NCBI GenBank assembly: GCA_030141605.1
Contig: JAQGDQ010000226.1
Location: 297,986 to 361,985 of the forward strand
Direction: 5' to 3'
Length of the DNA: 64,000 nt
Source: Tubiluchus corallicola
Taxonomy: Eukaryota > Priapulida > Priapulimorpha > Priapulimorphida > Tubiluchidae
Each line of letters opens with the position of its first letter. Position 1 is the first letter of the stretch. This document shows, piece after piece, positions 1-12,259 of the stretch. The position numbers were made by a program, and so were the translations under genes. A model generated the notes under the pieces. The model made no database searches. It was not told the DNA's origin and was given only the letters and a program-made list of their open reading frames with translations.

Positions 1-1010
1 CAATTTGCCATTTGTGAGCAAAAGTTGAGAGCAAAATTTGCATTTGAGAGGTAACAAAGGTCAAAATTAAGATCACAAGGTCAGTGTTAGTGTCAAATCA
101 CCTGATTACATTTCCTTTTCTACATGTAAATAATGAGAGTCTTTCTCAGATTACAGGCTTTTATTATTTGCAGTTATAATAATATTATTGTTATATAATT
201 TTTGTATATAAAACTATTATTGGATACTAAAAGAGACAGCTAAACTATACGGGTTTTGATAAAGTAGTTTCCATTATACCGAAGCTTTGGATATAAGTCA
301 ATGTAATATTATATCATGATACATAGTTAATAATTTATCTCAATATACTGCTTTGGCATATCTTTATTTTTCAAAAATGCGTAATGTTTTTTGATAGAAT
401 AAACTTGTACTTTAACCTGACCTATTTTAATCTGGATGCTGAAGAAAAGATAAAGACTGAGTGAACTTCTGAAAATGTTTCATACATTTTACTGGTTTAT
501 AAGTTTGTAATTTATAGTTACAATTTCAAACTGTTTTCTACGCATTCTGGCAAGCTAGTGGCAGCTAAAGACAAAGGAGCTTTATTGCTGGTACAATTTG
601 AATTGTCCTAAGTGTGGAAAACCTGTAACCTCCCTTCAGTTGAAGCCAAGATGAGGTTTATTAAATTTAATAAATCATAGGGTTTTGTAATTTGTATTGG
701 TTAATAAGAAATATGTCAACTTCCCCGGGATCATGAGTATCCTGCTCATTTGAGCCATCAGAATTTGGTGTTTAGCTAAAATGTAATAGTTAAGTGTATG
801 ATCTCCATATTTTTACTGTGACTACTTAAACTTGTTAAGCACAAGCTCTGTATATACTATTTACACTTGTTTCTGTTAATATGTGGAGCAGTGACCAATA
901 TGTTGTTGTTTCTAATAAAATGATGTTTTTGTATATTAGATATGGCAATGTGTTTGTTGTATTAATGTTTCTTTAAACAAATACTCGTGTTTTTTTAAAT
1001 TATGATACTT
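1..1010. other. AT-rich non-coding stretch
   Basis: No gene, splice-bounded exon or recognisable repeat was seen. An AATAAA-like hexamer occurs near 914, but there is no adjoining coding sequence to attach it to. This may be 3' flank or intron of collagen-like gene B, whose end was not found. Confidence 0.5.
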
Positions 1011-1019
1011 TTTAAACTA

Positions 1020-1660
1020 CGGTTTCACTAATTACAGTTGCCGTTGTTGTTATAGTTTTTTTATTATTATAGTTACTAATGCAATTATAGTTATTGTTAT
1101 TATTGTAATTATAGTTTCTCACACAATTATAGTTATTGTTATTATTATTATAGTTATAGTTACTAATACAATTATAGTTATTGTTATTTTTATTATAGTT
1201 ATAGTTATTTTTATAATTATAGTTATAGTCACTAATACAATTATAGTTATACTTGCTCATACAATTACAGTTATTATTATTATTATTATTATAGATATAG
1301 TTACTAATACAATTATAGTCATTGTTATTTTTATTATAGTTATAGTTATTTTTATAATTATAGTTACTAATACAATTATAGTTATTGCTATTATTATAGT
1401 TATAGCTATAATTATAGTTATACTTGCTCATACAATTACAGTTATTATTATTATTATTATTATTATTATAGTTACTAATACAATTATAGTTATTGTTATA
1501 TTTATTATAGTTATAGGTATTTTTATAATTATAGTTATAGTTACTACTACAATCATAGTTATTGTTATTATTATTATAGTTATAGTTACATTTATTGTTT
1601 TGGTTATACTTTGTATTACAGCTGCCTATTATGGTTACATCGTAGTCATAGTTACAATCA
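1020..1660. repeat. AT-rich imperfect tandem repeat (ATTATAGTTATTGTT-like)
   Basis: Irregular tandem array built from ATTATAGTT and TACTAATACAATT submotifs. It gives a long Asn/Tyr-rich frame on the minus strand, which is a repeat artefact. Confidence 0.85.
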
Positions 1661-1861
1661 TCTGTTATAGGTTTTACTTACGTCGCCTGCATAGCGTGCT
1701 CTACTAAAATGTTTAAACTTTATAGGTTATGTTGCCTGATGTACCAAAATGCAGTATTGCCCCCTGAGATCGCCATCATTGGATCACATCTATATGGATG
1801 ATCGGTCTGATATAATATGATTTGATATGATATGATACTTATTGATGATATATGTGGAGAT

Positions 1862-2210
1862 TTGAAGTGACATCAGTAAAACACAGCAGCTCTTTATCAA
1901 TATTCAAGTCTAAATTTAAAAAAAACATTTAATGACTCGTTTTGAATATCCGACATACGAACACGATGATACTTACTCAAATCGTAATTTCATTTTTCCT
2001 AGACCTTACTAAACTAGTTTATATTTTATTTTTGAATTTCTAGTTGCACTTATAGTTTAGCTTGCACCAGACGCATTTGCCCAGAACAGTGTATGTTTTT
2101 ATATGAACTAACACTGATTGTCTGTCTTTTATTATGATGGTCAATGTTTTTAAAATGGCAAATAAAGATTTTACTACTACTACTGCTACTGCTGCTACTA
2201 CTCCTACTAT

Positions 2211-2281
<71 letters not shown>
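1862..2281 (+). mobile_element. R1-family retroposon copy 1 with (ACT)n tail
   Basis: About 300 bp containing the family core GACGCATTTGCCCAGAACAGT (near 2070-2090) and the 3' motif GGCAAATAAAGATTTT, followed directly by a pure (ACT)n run to 2281. The body is repeated almost perfectly in inverted orientation at 3206-3487. A 3'-terminal AATAAA-like motif followed by a simple-repeat tail is typical of non-LTR retroposons such as LINE 3' ends or SINEs. Assignment to that class is inference. Confidence 0.7.
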
Positions 2282-2282
<1 letters not shown>

Positions 2283-2289
2283 ATTTTCT

Positions 2290-3145
2290 CACTTCTTTCA
2301 TGGGGTATTCGGTTCGAGTGCTCAAAATTTTTGCCCTTAGTTTCTCTCTCTACATCAAACGACTCTGTACTCAAGCCTGGCCATCGTACTTTCTCTGGGA
2401 ATTCAAGATGCCGTAATTCATACGATTAAGTTCCATTTTTTCTTGATAATTAATATTTATCAGTGCTTTATTTTTTGTGATAAGACCATGATTTAGGCTG
2501 GTTGAATCCTTTACTGTTTTGCTGCCATCTATTGAGTGCTTTATACATTAATGTGGCTGTTTTTAATTGATGATCAGCTGTCATTGTTCCGTCACATAAA
2601 TTTTTAACATGCAAAAGTTTTTCGGCCATAACTTGAAAACTACTAAAATTATCAACTTTAACTTGCACATCCAAAAGTTAACGTATTGTAATATCTTATT
2701 GTGAAATTTCAACCTTATAGAGCACCTGCTTTTAATATTATTGAAATTTCGGCTCACTTTTCTGCGCCACCAGATATATACATATTTAGATTCGATTTTT
2801 TAGATTTAATATTTTATTTCAAACTTTACAAAGTTCATATACACATCACAAATTAATACAAATAATACAATAAATCATGACACACAACAATAACACAAAT
2901 AACAATTAACGATATAACAAACTACGCCAATGACGTCTAATTACAGAAGTAAAGTTTACATCACTGTTTAAAATGTTCTTGCATATAAAATTTTCACTGT
3001 TATTCAGCCTGACGTATAAACTGTATGCACATTTTCTGTGAGTAACATCAAAATAAATAATATTAATATGAAAAGTCATATGAAAAGTTAAACAGCTTCC
3101 GTGTTGATACATTACATGCAACCTTGAGTTTGCTAAGATTGTAAG
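2290..3145. other. Spacer between inverted R1 copies
   Basis: AT-rich DNA lying between the two oppositely oriented R1 copies. A 68-residue minus frame at 2468-2674 has no recognisable family and no splice context. Nothing else was identified. Confidence 0.4.
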
Positions 3146-3153
3146 AATAAAAA

Positions 3154-3155
<2 letters not shown>

Positions 3156-3206
<51 letters not shown>

Positions 3207-3487
3207 AAATCTTTATTTGCCATTTTAAATCATTGACCTTAAATCAGTGTTAGTTCATATAAAAAACATACACTGTGCTGGGCAAATGCGTCTGGTGCAA
3301 GCTAAATTATAAGTGCAACTGGAAATTCAAAAATAAAATATAAACTAGTTTAGTAAGGTCTAGGAAATTATGATTTGAGTAAGTATCATCGTGTTCGTAT
3401 GTCGGATATTCAAAACGAGTCATTAAATGTTTTTTTTAATTTAGACTTGAATATTGATAAAGAGCTGCTGTGTTTTAGTGATGTCGC
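3156..3487 (-). mobile_element. R1-family retroposon copy 2 (inverted), with (AGT)n tail
   Basis: Reverse complement of copy 1. An (AGT)n run at about 3156-3205 is followed by AAAATCTTTATTTGCCATTT and the complement of the GACGCATTTG core near 3285. Homology with copy 1 continues to about 3487. The two arms enclose roughly 870 bp and could form a long hairpin in single-stranded DNA or transcript. Confidence 0.7.
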
Positions 3488-3489
3488 TA

Positions 3490-4800
3490 ATGAATTCGAA
3501 AGTTGTATTGCTTGCTTAGTAATGGACTTCTTTCCATATTGATTGTTCGTTCTATTGTTTTAAATGTCTCTATAATTTATGCACGTTTAATTACAGTTAC
3601 ACTTCAGAATCGTGTACCGCCATAACCTCTTTGATATTGTGATTATTTTCATCCAGCACTAAATAAGTCAAACCTAGACTGACCTTATTATTGCTCTATT
3701 GTAAAGCAGTTGTAAAATCTTCGTCCACAATCCTGCAATGTTTCACACGATTTATCGCTGATAACGCAAGTTTATCGTCCATAAACTTGAGAAAGTACTG
3801 AATTATATCGTTCTTATGCACCGAAGTATTTTTCCACATTCATTTTTCTTACGAAGTTGAGATGTTAGTGCCTATTATACAAATAAATATGAACAGAGGT
3901 GATGAAATTGCCTATGCACAGACCACCAAAGTGTGGAGTTAATTCTTTTATGCGGACCTAGTATATCTTGGATGTATTCTTGTCGTGTCGTGATGTGAAA
4001 AATGATGACCCAACAAAAGTTAATTGGGTATGCAATGCATGAAGCTACAACGTATAAACTATTCTCAGGTCACAGAACTAGTTTAGCGACCGTAAGTTGC
4101 TATAAAATAATAGAAAGACGCTTCCTGAGTGTTGGCACCCGTAAGATGGAGCAAAGGTCAACAAGCTACTAGGCGTAACTAGAAAAGTCACACCTCTGGT
4201 CCTGGCCGAATCCTTACCCGTGCCAGATCCTTACCCACTCAGAAGCTGCAGCGGTGACGTCATGCTTTCATTACCTTCACCGGCCTAAAGTTTGAAATAG
4301 GCTCGGATGTGCTGTAAGCTCGAGAAACAATAATATTTACAACATGGTCCAGATTAGCGTGTCAAAATCAGACGCATTTGTTTATTGAAAAAAAGCAACA
4401 AGGCGGTTATACAATAAACATTGCGTTTTTACAAGTGGTTACACTATTAGTTCGGCAGGAGCCAGTATACAAAAGTACGTCGTTATTATATTTACTCAAC
4501 TTTAAAACAGTTGAATAACAAGAAATAAGATACCTGTAAATGATGCAAAATCACACCAAGTTTTGTTTACAATTCGGTCTGCTACAAGTGTTCATATAAG
4601 TGTTTTGCAGTATTTACAATAACATTGTTTTGCCACACAGAAAAGCTTTTGTGTGAACTGTAAAATTATTGTAGAGTCCTGCTTTTACATACCCCGACTG
4701 GTGTGCGTGTTTAAGGCCATTCAGCTGGATGTTGTACGATGCTGCCATCTGGCAACGAGAATAATACGAAAACAATTTACACTTCCTTTAATCTCTGTAA
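3490..4800. other. Unassigned AT-rich DNA
   Basis: No gene or repeat family was recognised. The stretch runs up to the 24-bp tandem array that precedes the Ty3 element. Confidence 0.4.
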
Positions 4801-4938
4801 CCAACACAATAAACATATATAAAACCAACACAATAAACATATATAAAACCAACACAATAAACATATATAAAACCAACACAATAAACGTATATAAAACCAA
4901 CACAATAAACATATATAAAACCAACACAATAAACATAT
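4800..4938. repeat. 24-bp tandem array, 5' block
   Basis: About six copies of the unit AAAACCAACACAATAAACATATAT. The last unit runs directly into the TGTTACGG start of the Ty3 LTR. The same unit in the same orientation resumes at 10477, at the other end of the element. Confidence 0.9.
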
Positions 4939-5282
4939 TGTTACGGAGACACCTGTGTCGGGTCAGTTGTAGGGCCCTCTACACGCCCTGCTTCCACGTC
5001 AGCAGCGACTCACCCCTTTCTTGTAGGTCCAGACGTCTTGTTTAGGCCTACACGTGGTGTGAGAAGCCAGCTGACCTGGAATGCCAGTATAAAAGCGTGT
5101 AGAGGTCACTACAGCCTTGATTTCTGACACAGGTGCTCCTCGGGTGTAGTGCTGTTACTAGTGTAGAGTTAGTTAGTTATTTTTGTGCACATGTATTTTT
5201 TGGTTCCTTATTTTTAATAAACTCCGTACTGTGTAGTTTTTGTGTATTTTGCTTTATGAGAGTTGGATGACACGCTATAACA
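4939..5282 (+). mobile_element. Ty3/gypsy 5' long terminal repeat
   Basis: Begins TGTTACGG and ends CTATAACA, giving a TG...CA terminus with a short TGTTA/TAACA inverted repeat. A TATAAAA box lies at 5088-5094 and an AATAAA polyadenylation signal at 5216-5221, the order expected in a promoter-bearing LTR. The 3' half of this sequence recurs at 17706-17890. No matching 3' LTR is found after the pol region, so this copy is incomplete. The LTR limits rest on the terminal motifs only. Confidence 0.75.
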
Positions 5283-5367
5283 GGTGTAAGGTAATAATTT
5301 GTAGACATTAATTTAGCTAATTAACATTAACATTTGTAATTAATTATTGGTTGCACAACGATTATAA

Positions 5368-7089
5368 ATGTATCTTCATGATGCGAAATATCAGGACCGC
5401 CATGCCATCTTGGAGTTCGACCCCCTGGGTCGAATCCAGTCCACTGGTGTCGCAGAAGTGGATAAAGAACATTCTCACCCACACCCTGCTCAAAGTTTTT
5501 TTGATGATGATGTGGCTTCTCAGGCTTCTTCCTGGGTAAGCTCTTTAGAGCGTTGTTCTGCTGGCCCTGTTGTCAATTGTGTCCCCCCAAGCGTAATTTC
5601 ACATCCTGATAATAAACTAGGTCAGACAAATTCATTTCTGTCTACTAATGCTAACCTTGATCGCGTACTTGGTCAACGCGAAAATTCAGGCTTCAATTCT
5701 GCCAGTCCCAGTAATCAAAATTTAGCTGTAGAATTGCAAAATTTGTCATCGCGTTGTGATTCCCAGTTTAAAGATTTGAGTTGTGCAGTGGCTGCGCTTT
5801 CTCAAGCGGTCACTAGCTTAGCAAAGAATTTTTCTGAACGCTGTGACATATCGCGGCCTGAACATAGGCCTACTTCGAGTAGAAAACCTGTTTTGAATTC
5901 TACTCCAGCTAGCGAACTGTGCCAAACTGTCGAACCCGCTGTTTGTAAACTAAATACTGAATCTCCTAAATCGTTAGTCCATTTCGCTGAAAATCATGGA
6001 AATGAGAAGTTTTCAGATTTGCCAATTCAATTTTGTACTCCCACGCATGCGCAGTCAGAAGTACCGGTTCCGAGTAGCACGTCTGTTTGTCAACATAGCT
6101 TACACACCACAAATACTATTAGCGCGCACGAAGTGAAAAACTTACCATTTTTTGATGGGGAAACGGTCCCATGGGAAAGTTATAAAGCGCAATTTCGATT
6201 GTTAGTTGAACTTAACGGTTGGAATAATTATGAAGCCGGTTTACGTTTAGCACTGAAACTTAAAGGGAAAGCTGTTGGGGTTCTTGAAACTTTGTCGCCT
6301 GCCCAACGCTCTGATTATGCAATGCTATGCTCTGCTTTAAGCCGTCGATTCGGGTGTGACAATCGCGAAAGTGTATACCGCGCTCAATACAACAGCCGTT
6401 ACCGTCAACCCGGCGAAGATTTGCGGCAATATGCAGATCATTTGCGTACCTTGTACCACCGTGCATACCCAGCAGTAGACTTAAATTCTGCAGAACATCA
6501 ATTAGCGTTGAAGTTCATAGATGGTTTGTGTGATGTAGAACTAGCTATACACGTGCAGCAAAGCTTTCCCACGAATCTTGCTGATGCGTTGGCGTCTGCT
6601 TTGTCTATAGAATCTATTCGTTTAACTGCAAAGCGCAGCGCTGAGCTTACGACTATTAAAACGCGCAGAACATTGACGCAGAATCAAGATCCGGGATGGA
6701 ATAAAGCTCCCACCACAGCAGAAAATTTCGAGGGTAACACAAATAATCGCGCTAAGTCTGAACTGCCAGACAATCATGTACCTACAGAAAGGATTCACGG
6801 AACAAATGATTTTGTTTGTTATTGCTGCAATGCGGTTGGTCATTTTGCAAGGAACTGTCCATTGCGTCGTAAGTCACAACAGTCTTACCCAACAAGAACA
6901 TTTGATAACTCATTATTCCGCTTATCTCAAAACTCACAGAGTAATTCGCGATTTTGCAGCCAGTCTAGACCGAGTAAAAGTAATCGAAATTATGACAACC
7001 CTCGCGGTTATACTGTGCCAGTTTCGAACTCGCAGCGCAATTGTAGAAACTCGCGCAATTCCTGTCTTCCACCTTCGCGTTTTCAGTAG
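5368..7089 (+). CDS. Ty3/gypsy gag polyprotein
   Basis: A 573-residue frame that would encode the retrotransposon structural Gag protein, which forms the virus-like particle and binds the element RNA. A zinc knuckle of the CX2CX4HX4C type ([14 protein letters not shown]) lies near residue 490, followed by a basic, Ser/Asn/Arg-rich tail. The N-terminal 160 residues are low complexity. The middle part matches the general look of retrotransposon Gag (capsid-like helices with WESYKAQF and [15 protein letters not shown]). The N terminus is supported by a second genomic copy at 18001, which starts with ATG in the same frame and reads almost the same for about 24 residues. The frame is intact, but it belongs to an element lacking its 3' LTR. 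Confidence 0.85.
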   Translation: MYLHDAKYQDRHAILEFDPLGRIQSTGVAEVDKEHSHPHPAQSFFDDDVASQASSWVSSLERCSAGPVVNCVPPSVISHPDNKLGQTNSFLSTNANLDRVLGQRENSGFNSASPSNQNLAVELQNLSSRCDSQFKDLSCAVAALSQAVTSLAKNFSERCDISRPEHRPTSSRKPVLNSTPASELCQTVEPAVCKLNTESPKSLVHFAENHGNEKFSDLPIQFCTPTHAQSEVPVPSSTSVCQHSLHTTNTISAHEVKNLPFFDGETVPWESYKAQFRLLVELNGWNNYEAGLRLALKLKGKAVGVLETLSPAQRSDYAMLCSALSRRFGCDNRESVYRAQYNSRYRQPGEDLRQYADHLRTLYHRAYPAVDLNSAEHQLALKFIDGLCDVELAIHVQQSFPTNLADALASALSIESIRLTAKRSAELTTIKTRRTLTQNQDPGWNKAPTTAENFEGNTNNRAKSELPDNHVPTERIHGTNDFVCYCCNAVGHFARNCPLRRKSQQSYPTRTFDNSLFRLSQNSQSNSRFCSQSRPSKSNRNYDNPRGYTVPVSNSQRNCRNSRNSCLPPSRFQ

Positions 7090-7109
7090 CGGGTGGGCGG
7101 AAAAAGAGG

Positions 7110-10100
7110 CATCGTGCCACCCGCCAGACACAAAAGGCCTCGCACAAACTAAGCGAAACACTCCCTTCGGGTCAACCTAAGGTTGGTACTGTGCTCAGTG
7201 AATTGAATCAGGCTGCTGGTCTTTATGCTGTCGGCTCAATAGATGGCAATAAATGCCGAATACTAGTGGACACAGGGGCTACGCATACCACAGTTCGTCC
7301 TGAGCTTATAACCAATCAGCTTGAGCCGTTGGGGTGGCAAACCGCTATAGGTGTAACCGGTGCACCTTTGCAATTACGTGGCCCAATTTCGGTTTCATTG
7401 CAACTCGGTACAATTTCTAGTACTGTGTCGGCTTGTCTAACTGGTGACCTAGCCGGAGAAGATTGCATTTTGGGCTTAGACTGGCTTCGAGAAAATAAAG
7501 CCATAGTAGACACTGGCCTAAAACGCATTATTCTTCCGGATGGCCAGTTTGTTGAGCTCACACTGCTACCTGGAGGTTGTACAGACGTGATAAACATTCG
7601 TCGTGTGACTATACCCGCGCTTTCGGAAGCCGTTATCGAAACTCAACCTGTTTTACCGTTACCGCACACATTAGGTATGGTTAGCCTTGGCAGCAAACCA
7701 TTTCGGTCAGACGGTCTTTTAACTGGACGGATAACTTCGCCAGCTGGTGCTACTACAATTCGTGCCATAGTAGCAAACATAACCAACTATCCTGTTACAC
7801 TCTCGGAAAAAGAACCTGTTGGTCAATGGGAAAGCGTTAACGAAATTGTTTGTCCTATTAAACTTTCTTCAATGAAAGGTTTTCAGTCTAAACCTAAAAA
7901 TGCAAGCAAAAGAGCGCTTTCTGAACCGGTGCAAAAACTTTTAAATGCTAGTAAAACTGCACTATCCAGTACGCAGTACAAGCAGTTGAAAAGCCTGTTA
8001 ATCAAGTATAACGATTTATTTTCCTCTGGAACCTATGACATTGGTCGTACAAATATTGTTCAACATCGCATTAATACAGGTACTCACCACCCTATTAAGA
8101 CTCAAGCAAGGCGTCTTGGCCAGGCCCAACGCGAGGAATTAAATGCAGCAATGGATGAAATGCAGAGACAGGGAGTAATTGAACCGTCTTGCAGCCCCTG
8201 GTCTTCTGCGGTGGTCCTTGTACGAAAAAAAGATGGAGGAACGCGCTGCTGTATAGACTACAGGGCTCTCAATTCGGTTACAATCAAAGACAGCTATCCC
8301 CTGCCTCGCATTGATGATTCAATCGATGCCCTTTCCGGTGCCAAGTGGTTCTCCACTTTAGATTTAAAATCGGGGTACCACCAGGTAGAAATGGCACGGA
8401 AGACAAAGAAAAGACCGCATTTGTAACACACAGAGGGTTGTGGCAGTTTAAAACTCTTCCTTTTGGTCTAGTTAATGCGCCTGCTACTTTTGAACGCTTA
8501 ATGGAGCAAATTTTAACTGGCTTGCACTGGCAAACGTTGTTAATTTATTTAGATGACGTCATCGTTTTCGGGCGCACCTATGAGGAACACCTTGCTCGGT
8601 TGCAAGAAGTTTTTGAACGTTTTATGACGGCAGGCCTAAAACTCAATGCTAAAAAGTGTTTGCTAACGCAAAGAGAAGTCACGTATCTAGGACATGTTGT
8701 TAGCCATACCGGTGTACGTACCGATCCGGCAAAAATAGAAGCCGTTGTGAATTGGCCTGAACCTAATAACGTATCTGATCTTAGAAGCTTTTTAGGCCTG
8801 TGCACATACTACCGGCGTTTCATAAAAAACTTCGCGGATATAGCGGCACCTCTGCATTTACTAACTCGCAAGCAGCAACCTTACGTTTGGCAGGCTAGCC
8901 AACAGAACGCTTTTAATTGTTTGAAAACTTTGCTTACAAATGCGCCAGTTCTGGCCTACCCACAATTTGACACTGAATTTGTACTCGACACTGACGCGAG
9001 TAGTATAGCGATAGGCGGTGTTCTCTCACAAATTCAGGGCGACCAAGAGCGCGTGATAGCGTATTACAGCCAAATTTTATCTCCTGCAGAACGAAATTAT
9101 TGCGCTACACGCCGCGAACTTCTTGCAGTGGTTAAAGCTGTGAATCACTTTCACCACTATCTTTACGGACGGCAGTTTGTTATACGTACTGACCATGCTG
9201 CTCTTCGCTGGCTGAGAACTTTGCGTAAACCAGAGGGTCAGTTAGCTCGCTGGCTTTGCAAATTAGACCAGTATGGTTACACAATAGAACATCGTGCAGG
9301 CAAAAGTCACGGAAATGCGGACGCGCTTTCTCGTCGGCCCTGCGAAGCCAGTTGCAAACATTGTAGCAAACGAGAACCGAGTAACGTAATGCAACAAAAT
9401 GCGAAAATTAATAAAATCGGCACAACATTAAGAGATGTAAATCTTGATTTTGCTGAAGGGCAGACCAAAGACAAAGACATAGCCCCAATATTGGGATTTT
9501 TGCAAACTTCAGCCCAAAAACCTGCTTGGGAGCAAGTTTCTGCGCTAAGCCCTGAATCAAAAGCTATTTGGCACCAATGGGATGTGCTCAAAGTTGAAAA
9601 CGGGGTAGTGCAGCGTAAATGGGAATCTCCAGACGGGACTGTAGTCCGTTACCAATGGCTAGTTCCTAGAGCCTTTCGTGAAAGTCTACTTACAGGGTTT
9701 CATAATAATCCTACTGCTGGTCACTTCGGCCAGAACAAAACTTTTGCCAGGCTGCGTGAGCGGTACTTCTGGCCAGGCATGCGGAAGGATATCCAGTTAT
9801 GGATACGGTCATGTCGTGAATGTTGTCGGAAAAAGGGGCCCCAGCGCAAACCAAGAGCACCTTTGCAACAGTACAGGGTAGGAGCTCCTATGGAGCGCAT
9901 AGCAATAGATGTAGCTGGACCTTTCCCTAAATCAGACTCGGGAAATAAGTATGTCCTGATCGCTGTAGATTATTTTACCAAATGGCCTGAAGGGTACGCC
10001 CTACCTAACCAAGAAGCAGAAACTGTAGCCAAAGCCTTGGTAAATGAATTCTTTTGTCGGTTTGGTCTGCCTGGTGAAATTCATAGCGATCAGGGTAGAA

Positions 10101-10475
10101 ACTTCGAGTCTCGCATTTTTCAGCAATGTTGCGTATTTTTAGACATTGTCAAGACGCGTACCACACCTTTAAGGCCTCAATCAAATGGCCTCGCAGAAAG
10201 GTACATTAAAACTATTTCCCGTCAATTGGCACAATTCGCAAGTTTACACCAGCGCGACTGGGATGTGAAAATGCCCTTATTTCTTTTAAGTTATCGATCA
10301 GCAGAACATGATGCTACAGGGTTTACTCCAGCCAAAGCCATGATGGGTCGGGAACTACGACTGCCTCTCGACTTGCTAACGGGCCGACCTCCTGAATCTA
10401 TCCGTCATAATGTAGTTGACCATGTAAGGTACTTAGAAGATAGTCTACATGATGTCCACCATTTTATTCGAAATC
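7110..10475 (+). pseudogene. Ty3/gypsy pol polyprotein (PR-RT-RNaseH-INT), frameshifted and 3'-truncated
   Basis: Pol lies in a different frame from gag and has no ATG at its start (a frame opens through GTG at 7191), so it would normally depend on frameshifting or bypass. Domain order is standard for Ty3/gypsy: aspartic protease (VDTGAT, about 7267-7284), reverse transcriptase ([18 protein letters not shown] near 8265, catalytic YLDD near 8546-8557), RNase H (DTDASS near 8990), and integrase with an HHCC zinc finger (GHFGQNKTF and CRECC, 9719-9830) and a DDE core (IDVAG near 9905, HSDQGRNFES near 10083, NGLAERYIK near 10185). Near 8390-8400 the reading frame breaks inside RT, just after SGYHQVEMA, and continues in another frame from about 8400. 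The integrase is cut off after its core and runs straight into a 24-bp tandem array. No env-like frame is seen. This copy is not functional as it stands. Confidence 0.9.
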
Positions 10476-10705
10476 TTATATAAAACCAACACAATAAACA
10501 TATATAAAACCAACACAATAAACATATATAAAACCAACACAATAAACATATATAAAACCAACACAATAAACACATATAAAACCAACACAATAAACATATA
10601 TAAAACCAACACAATAAACATATATAAAACCAACACAATAAACATATATAAAACCAACACAATAAACATATATAAAAGCAACACAATAAACATATATAAA
10701 AGCAA
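10476..10705. repeat. 24-bp tandem array, 3' block
   Basis: About nine and a half copies of the unit seen at 4800-4938, in the same orientation. The last two copies carry AGCAAC instead of ACCAAC. The array replaces the integrase C terminus and the missing 3' LTR. It creates repetitive frames on both strands that should not be called as genes. Confidence 0.9.
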
Positions 10706-10709
10706 CAAA

Positions 10710-12170
10710 AGTTATACTAATAATCACAACGAAATAACATTGCCAACTCAAAGTTACTGTAAGTTCAAACGGTCAAATTTACAAACAAAAAGTTAAAATA
10801 AAAATCAGTTACGATAAAATAAGTTACGAACAACTGATAGCCAGTCAAAGTGGTTAAAGAAAGTATTTCTCAACTGTGAAATAAAATACAACGTGACGGA
10901 ATGGTTTCTATAAAACTGTATTCTACAATTAAAACACTAATTTGTGAAGAAAGCTAGTTCAGTCAAAGAGGATAGAATAAGTCATCATTTTGCTTATGAG
11001 TTTACGGTCAACATGCTTGTAAAACTGTTGAGGTTATCAATATCTGCACATTCATATTTACAAAAAAAATTGGAAATTATGCCTGTCATACAGTGAGAAA
11101 TTTGAACACAACACAACGAGCCTTAAATAAAAGAAAATTACACTTCTCAGTGTGAAAAATGAAGTTGCATAACTAGAATCGGTAATATACGCATGATGTG
11201 GAGCATCAACAACTTCAATTTTATTATAACTTGCTTTGCTCATTTAAAACACATTATATTCAAAGTACATTAATAGATTATTCGAAAGGAGATTCAAATG
11301 TTTTGCTAAACAAACTATAAATCATATTAATGATCATCTGCCAAACTGCATTTTAAATCAGTTTTGTAGTTCATGTATAGACAGGGGCGTACCAAGACCT
11401 TACGACGCTCTAGGTTGATAGTTCAGCTATTGTGGTTGCTTATGTAATGAGCTAATAAAGCAATTACTTGTGGTGTATTAGAAACATACTAACCTAGTTT
11501 AGACGTGGCCACTATTAATTACATGTATTACAGTTGTTTGCTGTGTAATACCTCAGATTTGTTCCTGATGTCGCACTTATATAAAAGCTGAGCTCCAGTA
11601 ACTGCCTGTGGTGTGTTATAAAATGAGCCCTGTGCATGAATACGAAAGTACAAACATTTTCCTTGGAGAATAAGAATTTTTTTCTAAAATGTGACACCTC
11701 TCAAACGTTGGCGCCCCAGGCTATAGCTTAGTTATCTCATTGGTTAAAACGCCACGGGTCGTCTGCGATATAGAGTTGTTTCAACACTTCGACCTAAAAC
11801 AAAAAAAAAACATTATAAATGGGAGCCATATAAAGAAAATAACAAGACAATTTTAATTATGTTAAAACACAAAAGAAAACAAGCGTCGCCGTTAAAGGGC
11901 GAGAATAGTCTTTATTTATGTAGAGCAAAAAATTCCTCTTGCATTTTGTTCTACCTGCATAGTGCCTTATTGCACAGTGAACTTGTATTATCAGTAACGA
12001 TGTTTAAAATGTGCAAATTTATACTCCCGCGATGACCGCTATTGGTTTAGCTATAACAAGTTTAGATACAATTGCGTAGGGTTTCAAAAAAGAGTATTCG
12101 TAGCACGTTCTCACAAACTAACCAAAAGTATAAATTACTTTGTATTGTCAATGATCAATAATATGTTTTT
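10710..12170. other. Unassigned AT-rich DNA
   Basis: No exon, RNA gene or clear repeat family was recognised. The sequence is AT-rich with scattered short frames only. Confidence 0.4.
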
Positions 12171-12171
12171 G

Positions 12172-12252
12172 GTGAGTCAGTGATGCACACTGGGAAGGTG
12201 AGTCAGTGGTGCACACTGGGAAGGTGAGTCAGTGATGCACACTGGGAAGATG
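12172..12252 (+). repeat. 26-bp minisatellite (GTGAGTCAGTGATGCACACTGGGAAG), three copies
   Basis: Three tandem copies of a unit containing GAGTCAGTGATGCACACTGG. The reverse complement of the same unit forms a longer array at 35715-36002 and a single copy at 41817-41847. Confidence 0.85.
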
Positions 12253-12259
12253 AGTCTGT

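Noticed and set aside
5368-10475. Element considered as an endogenous retrovirus with env
   Set aside because: Domain order is Ty3/gypsy and no env-like frame follows integrase. The 3' end is lost.
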